Below are positions 62,501-64,000 of a stretch of 64,000 bases of DNA, piece after piece. The position numbers and the translations under genes were made by a program. How positions within the stretch are numbered: position 1 is the first letter of the stretch; each line of letters opens with the position of its first letter. Source of the stretch: Phaeodactylibacter luteus. Lineage in GTDB: Bacteria > Bacteroidota > Bacteroidia > Chitinophagales > Saprospiraceae. The stretch covers positions 62,001 to 126,000 of the forward strand of contig NZ_VOOR01000001.1 in NCBI RefSeq assembly GCF_007993045.1. The letters run 5' to 3'. The notes beneath the pieces are model-generated. The model saw only the letters and a list, made by a program, of their open reading frames with translations, was not told the origin of the DNA and made no database searches.

Positions 62501-62689
62501 AAGCCCTTGATTTTCGAGGGAGTCGATGGCCCTCCAAGCTTGCTGATAGCCGGGGTCTTGAGTTGGCATAGGTATGGGGTTGGGGTTGGAGCTAGGCGCT
62601 GTTGTCGGCAGCCCCAAAGCGGCAGTGAGCACAATCGAGATCAGCGCAGAGAAAATATTGGGTAACATAGTATTGATTTTTGGCAGCAT
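56594..62689 (-). CDS. Bacterial alpha-2-macroglobulin-like protein, thioester motif altered
   Basis: The 2031-residue protein has a signal or anchor segment (about 10-35), an N-terminal helical part, and MG-type beta domains with the MG2 signature FLDRAIYRPGQTIYFKALVM. A bait-like variable region follows (about 1200-1270, Met/Pro/Gly-rich), then the A2M domain KETVFFFPELRTDADGRVIL with LPNPPRFVREGDRLRLPAKV. The helical thioester-domain region follows it. At the thioester site the sequence is GNACTEFLFNRYYANAL: Cys1487 is present but the Gln of CxEQ is Phe1490. Macroglobulins trap proteases in the periplasm; this one probably works without a covalent bond. It is usually paired with PBP1c, which is absent here. 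Confidence 0.9.
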   Translation of the reverse strand: MLPKINTMLPNIFSALISIVLTAALGLPTTAPSSNPNPIPMPTQDPGYQQAWRAIDSLENQGLVRSALEQVQALRERLREDQALPHIARAIIYENKYQSQLEEDGMAKAIKRMEGEAAAAPAPLKPVVHSLLGELYSRYLQERYWQLRGRTPVTGERPDDIKLWDIPQLLDAAAAHYLASVEDTSTFNIPITEWRPITMQLEEEAVALRPTLYDFLLHRAVDYFSNDRSFLSEPVYQFVLRDSAAFAPARAFASHTWAAQDTSALSLRALQLFQKGLRLRLSGNSPSALADLDLKRLQFVYQQYTGPDKEAQYEKALSQAVQAYPETSEQAMALHALSRFYYQQSLSYEPFQDTAYRWKAALALKTAQQAIADFPESYGAKQCESLISQIRQPSLTVHGEQVVLPGQPVLIGLHYKNLPKLYTRLIVLPAMEWQQQQSFRNSEALQQLARQEPQFEKAIALPSPADYQHHRTEFALPAPAAGHYVMLYSDNPGFEGQEALSGALFFTVTQAGALYQQSTGQLLLAHRLTGEPLRGIPAAFYRQEYNPQKRQSEWKKIGQGESGPDGFLDLTAYGRRGTYLMLKEGQTDILLPSSLSFYPNSKADQSGLEARFFLDRAIYRPGQTIYFKALVMKRDKDGLPQVAAKQPVVVTLRDANYQEAAKLNLRANEYGTVQGSFTAPSNGLQGQMQLQADVGGSISFSVESYKRPKFEVSLLPLSGTPSLGDTVAIQGKAQDYAGPAVGQATVRYRVVRQTRFPWWDWWRPLPPYGREEQEIAQGETATTVDGAFEITFPALPDPTVPATAFPEFTYAVQAEVTDGTGETQAAVRTVRLAYLRLKASLQVAAQADRSAGSLSIGVATQNLDGQPQAAQGQVEVYALQGPGRPMVNRYWPRPDLPLLSREDFAEQFPNLPYEQESEPAFWPEGQLAYQTEMETKGSDSLSIPVQDWAPGYYKIKAAFIGPDGKAVRTQAIVHLYDAKARQVSEAVAAWMAPETPNPLEPGEAASVLLASAGGQWHIWAESERSGGEQVGEWLKGASWYRYTLPLTEADRGGAFLHFQAVRFNRAFSWQHRVEVPWSNKKLQISYGTFRDKLQPGSEEEWSLIIEGPGGEAVSAEVLASMYDASLDVFRPNSWWLSPYPSNYSRNYWSAQSFTGIYGIAYQQPGIAPGPGARTYPQLNWFRWGNYYYRGAVQQRNMPQPEMAPMMDSAAAMEEVAATVMLAPGAKKAEATGGGQPPEETGYSGQEALPPPPPRTNIKETVFFFPELRTDADGRVILKFRMNEALTRWKFQVLAHTQDLSYASSAREVVTQKELMVLPNPPRFVREGDRLRLPAKVSNLSGKAIKGQARLELFDALTMQPIDLEWGNLAPQKGFQLEAEGSQTLYWDLAVPKGSAGAIVHRITAQAGAFTDGEEQYLPVLTNRMLVTESMPLPLGGSEERSFRFESMEAAMQSTTATPHQFSLEYTPNPAWYAVKALPYLMEQGNACTEFLFNRYYANALASTLAQQTPGLQRVFDQWRASDALLSELERNEDLKQLVLEQTPWLRDAQGGTEQRKRIALLFDLNRMAYEQETAVRELAKLQNPDGGFPWFAGGYSNWYITQALVQGIARLQAFGAGSQHSLAHSDALPQALRFLDEQAEAFYERQLKEEQLSLSPIMVHYLYTRGFFEEAPLAKGAQTAYDAYLNLAKGEWLKQGLYEEAMLALVFQRQGWQKEAAGIVNSLRERALWDKELGMYWKQQGGYHWHELPIATHAMLMEAFAEVAPTDTVSIAQMKTWLLRHKQTNHWKTGKATADAVYALLRFGPNWLAESQPAEIRFPKGGRQAQGALEMAMAETEAGTGYFRANWAASDITPSLATIEVANPNSGIAWGAAYYQYFEELDRVQEFKDTPLKLNKQLFLEVNTDEGPRLQALSEGATVQPGDKVVARIELRVDRPMEFVHLQDMRSSGLEPENVLSQYKWQGGLGYYETTKDASTDFFMDYLPKGTHVFQYALRAVHEGNFSNGTAQIQCLYAPEFSSHAQGIRLEVKRQ

Positions 62690-62859
62690 AAAAGCCCGTT
62701 ATGTCCTAAGACGATGCATCAGCCGGGCGGATTGCACAAACCACAGGTATATTTTCTTCTTTCGGAAAAGATAGGCATTAAGCGTTTGTCTGGAGCGGTT
62801 CTATTATGAAAAACAAGGATTTACGCCTACCTGCAGTGCCAGCATAGCCAGATGGTATG

Positions 62860-62955
62860 GGGCCTGCCCCTGCCTGAGGGCAGGCGCCGCTATGCTGCGG
62901 GGCTCGCTATCCGCTCGGCCCTACCGGGCTTGCCACCCCTCCGCAGCGCTAGGCC
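62860..62955 (-). repeat. Interspersed 96-bp structured repeat, copy F (inverted)
   Basis: On the minus strand it runs from GGCCTAGCGCTGCG to GGGGCAGGCCC with stems GCCC-GGTA-GGGC and CCTGCC-CTCA-GGCAGG. The flank ATGGCATC resembles that of copy B. Confidence 0.95.
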
Positions 62956-62981
62956 GATGCCATCATAAAGCCAATAACGAA

Positions 62982-63022
62982 CTGCCCCCTGCCTGCCATG
63001 ATAGATGACAAACAGGGGGCAG
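62982..63022. terminator. Hairpin after the secreted-protein gene
   Basis: CTGCCCCCTG (62982-62991) pairs perfectly with CAGGGGGCAG (63013-63022), a 10-bp stem with a 21-base loop, about 33 bases beyond the stop of the minus-strand gene at 63055. A short AT hairpin (63025-63042) lies between. Confidence 0.5.
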
Positions 63023-63054
63023 CTAAAGCATAATGCTTTTTTACCGGTAGGGCA

Positions 63055-64000
63055 CTAAGGCAGCTGTTCTCTGAAGGTAAATGTAGCCGCGCCAGCCCCA
63101 TTGGAAGGGTTGAGAAGGACCGCATTAAATATCAGGTCTACCTCGTTGGCTGAACCAGAATACTTGGCGACGCCGTCCATGTTCAAATCAAAGGTCAGAT
63201 AGCCTGGCACTATAGCGCTTTGACTGCCATTTGGATTGGAAGGGTCGTTGACAATGGCAGCATAGACCCCATCGGAAGAGTTGTTCTGCCCAATATAGCT
63301 GACCTGGCCGAGGGTACTGCTGATTTTCCCGCCCCATAGTGCCGCTGAGCCGCCTCCAAGAGGGTAGCGCTCTGCGCCGTCTACATTGGCACTGCGCTCG
63401 TATACATCGAGCCCCGCATCTGTGAAGTCGATAGGGACCGAAACCTCGCTGAGGGAAAGCGGGGATTTAGTCATCACGCCCAGATGGTTTCGGTGCCTCA
63501 CCGCTACCTGGTAACTGCCAGGGCTGACATTGAAAACTACTGGGGAGGCCCCATCCACATCGACAATATCGCCATCGCGCTGCAAGAGCGCAGCCCGGGT
63601 AGCGAGTATGGTGGCGGGGCTGCCGGGGTCCCTGAGCTCAACGAGCACCCAATCCACTATGGCATCATTGCCGGTTTGGGAGAGCACAAGCGGATCGGTG
63701 ATCTCCTCTGCCCCAGAATGGTTCAACCCGGCTATAGCAGCATACGGCTGCGCCAGGGGTATCCTGCCAGCAACGCGCAAGTCGTCTTTCATGAGCACAG
63801 GGTTGCCGGGTGATAAGAGGTTGATGCTGCCCATCAGCAGAGCCTTGGGGCTAACGAGGACCTCATCCGTAGGAGCCTCGATACAAAAAGAAGTAGACTC
63901 CTCCTCATCAAATGCTCCGCCGGCAGCGATGATGGCCCCACTGCCGTCTATGAGCTCATAGGAGCCACTGCCAAAATTACAGCAAATGCCATCGCCAAAG
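63055..64000 (-). CDS. C-terminal part of a large secreted protein (5' end outside the window)
   Basis: The frame is open to the right edge, giving about 315 residues. The visible start has FGDGICCNFGSGSYEL followed by IDGSGAIIAAGGAFDEEE, a Gly/Asp-rich block found in secreted Bacteroidota peptidases and adhesins. A beta-rich part follows (VDWVLVELRDPGSPATILAT, GSYQVAVRHRNHLGVM). The end reads LTFDLNMDGVAKYSGSANEV, DLIFNAVLLNPSNG, FREQLP, a C-terminal pattern common in large Bacteroidota surface proteins and distinct from the usual T9SS type A tail. The N-terminal catalytic or binding domain is off the window, so the function is unknown. Confidence 0.85.
   Translation of the reverse strand, partial: FGDGICCNFGSGSYELIDGSGAIIAAGGAFDEEESTSFCIEAPTDEVLVSPKALLMGSINLLSPGNPVLMKDDLRVAGRIPLAQPYAAIAGLNHSGAEEITDPLVLSQTGNDAIVDWVLVELRDPGSPATILATRAALLQRDGDIVDVDGASPVVFNVSPGSYQVAVRHRNHLGVMTKSPLSLSEVSVPIDFTDAGLDVYERSANVDGAERYPLGGGSAALWGGKISSTLGQVSYIGQNNSSDGVYAAIVNDPSNPNGSQSAIVPGYLTFDLNMDGVAKYSGSANEVDLIFNAVLLNPSNGAGAATFTFREQLP

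Larger units (their letters stand above)
62690..63054. other. Gene-free stretch with repeat copy F and hairpins
   Basis: These 365 bases lie upstream of the macroglobulin gene and downstream of the partial secreted-protein gene. They hold the macroglobulin leader, repeat copy F and two hairpins (CTGCCCCCTG with CAGGGGGCAG at 62982-63022; AAAGCA-TAA-TGCTTTTTT at 63025-63042). No gene was found. Confidence 0.7.

Overview
The window looks like a chromosome segment of a marine or aquatic Bacteroidota, most likely of the Saprospiria type (Lewinella, Phaeodactylibacter or Haliscomenobacter relatives). The evidence is a SusC/RagA transporter beside a propeller/LuxR regulator, type IX secretion (T9SS) tails, TPR-CHAT proteases, a DUF4212/Na+ symporter pair, TAnnTTTG -7 promoter boxes and GC-rich DNA. 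The genus is inference. No ribosomal RNA, prophage, CRISPR array or intact insertion sequence was seen. One tRNA-Ala(GGC) gene is present.

Layout. 1-4638: 5' part of a SusC-type transporter and the large sensor-regulator that probably controls it. 4746-10656: a membrane glycosyltransferase, then an ECF sigma factor with a membrane TPR partner, convergent with a TPR-CHAT protease. 11108-14951: a polyamine block (membrane-fused spermidine synthase, lipoprotein, glutathionylspermidine-synthase-like ligase, AdoMet decarboxylase). 14957-19313: cysteine desulfurase, AhpD-like protein, UvrD/PcrA helicase and a coupled small gene. 19396-28138: two T9SS cargo proteins, then a tight operon of sigma factor, anti-sigma-like protein, secreted protein and a second TPR-CHAT protease; the secreted protein is a paralogue of the divergent T9SS cargo. 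28645-33237: TonB-like protein, S37-type peptidase, DUF5995 protein, M19 dipeptidase. 33450-45851: a carboxylate (probably acetate/propionate) uptake and activation region with an ArsR-like regulator, porin, two-subunit Na+ symporter, symporter-kinase sensor, response regulator and two acyl-CoA synthetases. 45921-56344: polyprenyl synthase, two response-regulator proteins (one with a degenerate kinase core), YpdA-like reductase, glycosyltransferases, tRNA, RecQ. 56594-64000: an alpha-2-macroglobulin-like protein and the end of a large secreted protein.

The strongest undescribed-looking signals are three. First, a roughly 96-bp structured repeat occurs six times, always between genes, with hairpins that keep pairing where the bases change. 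Second, there are two sigma-factor/membrane-protein/TPR-CHAT loci, one of them physically linked to a T9SS-exported paralogue of its own secreted protein. Third, AT-rich palindromic sites are shared by the promoters of the ArsR-like gene, the porin and acs. A 167-bp MITE-like element lies beside one repeat copy. All functional assignments come from reading motifs by eye; no database search was run.
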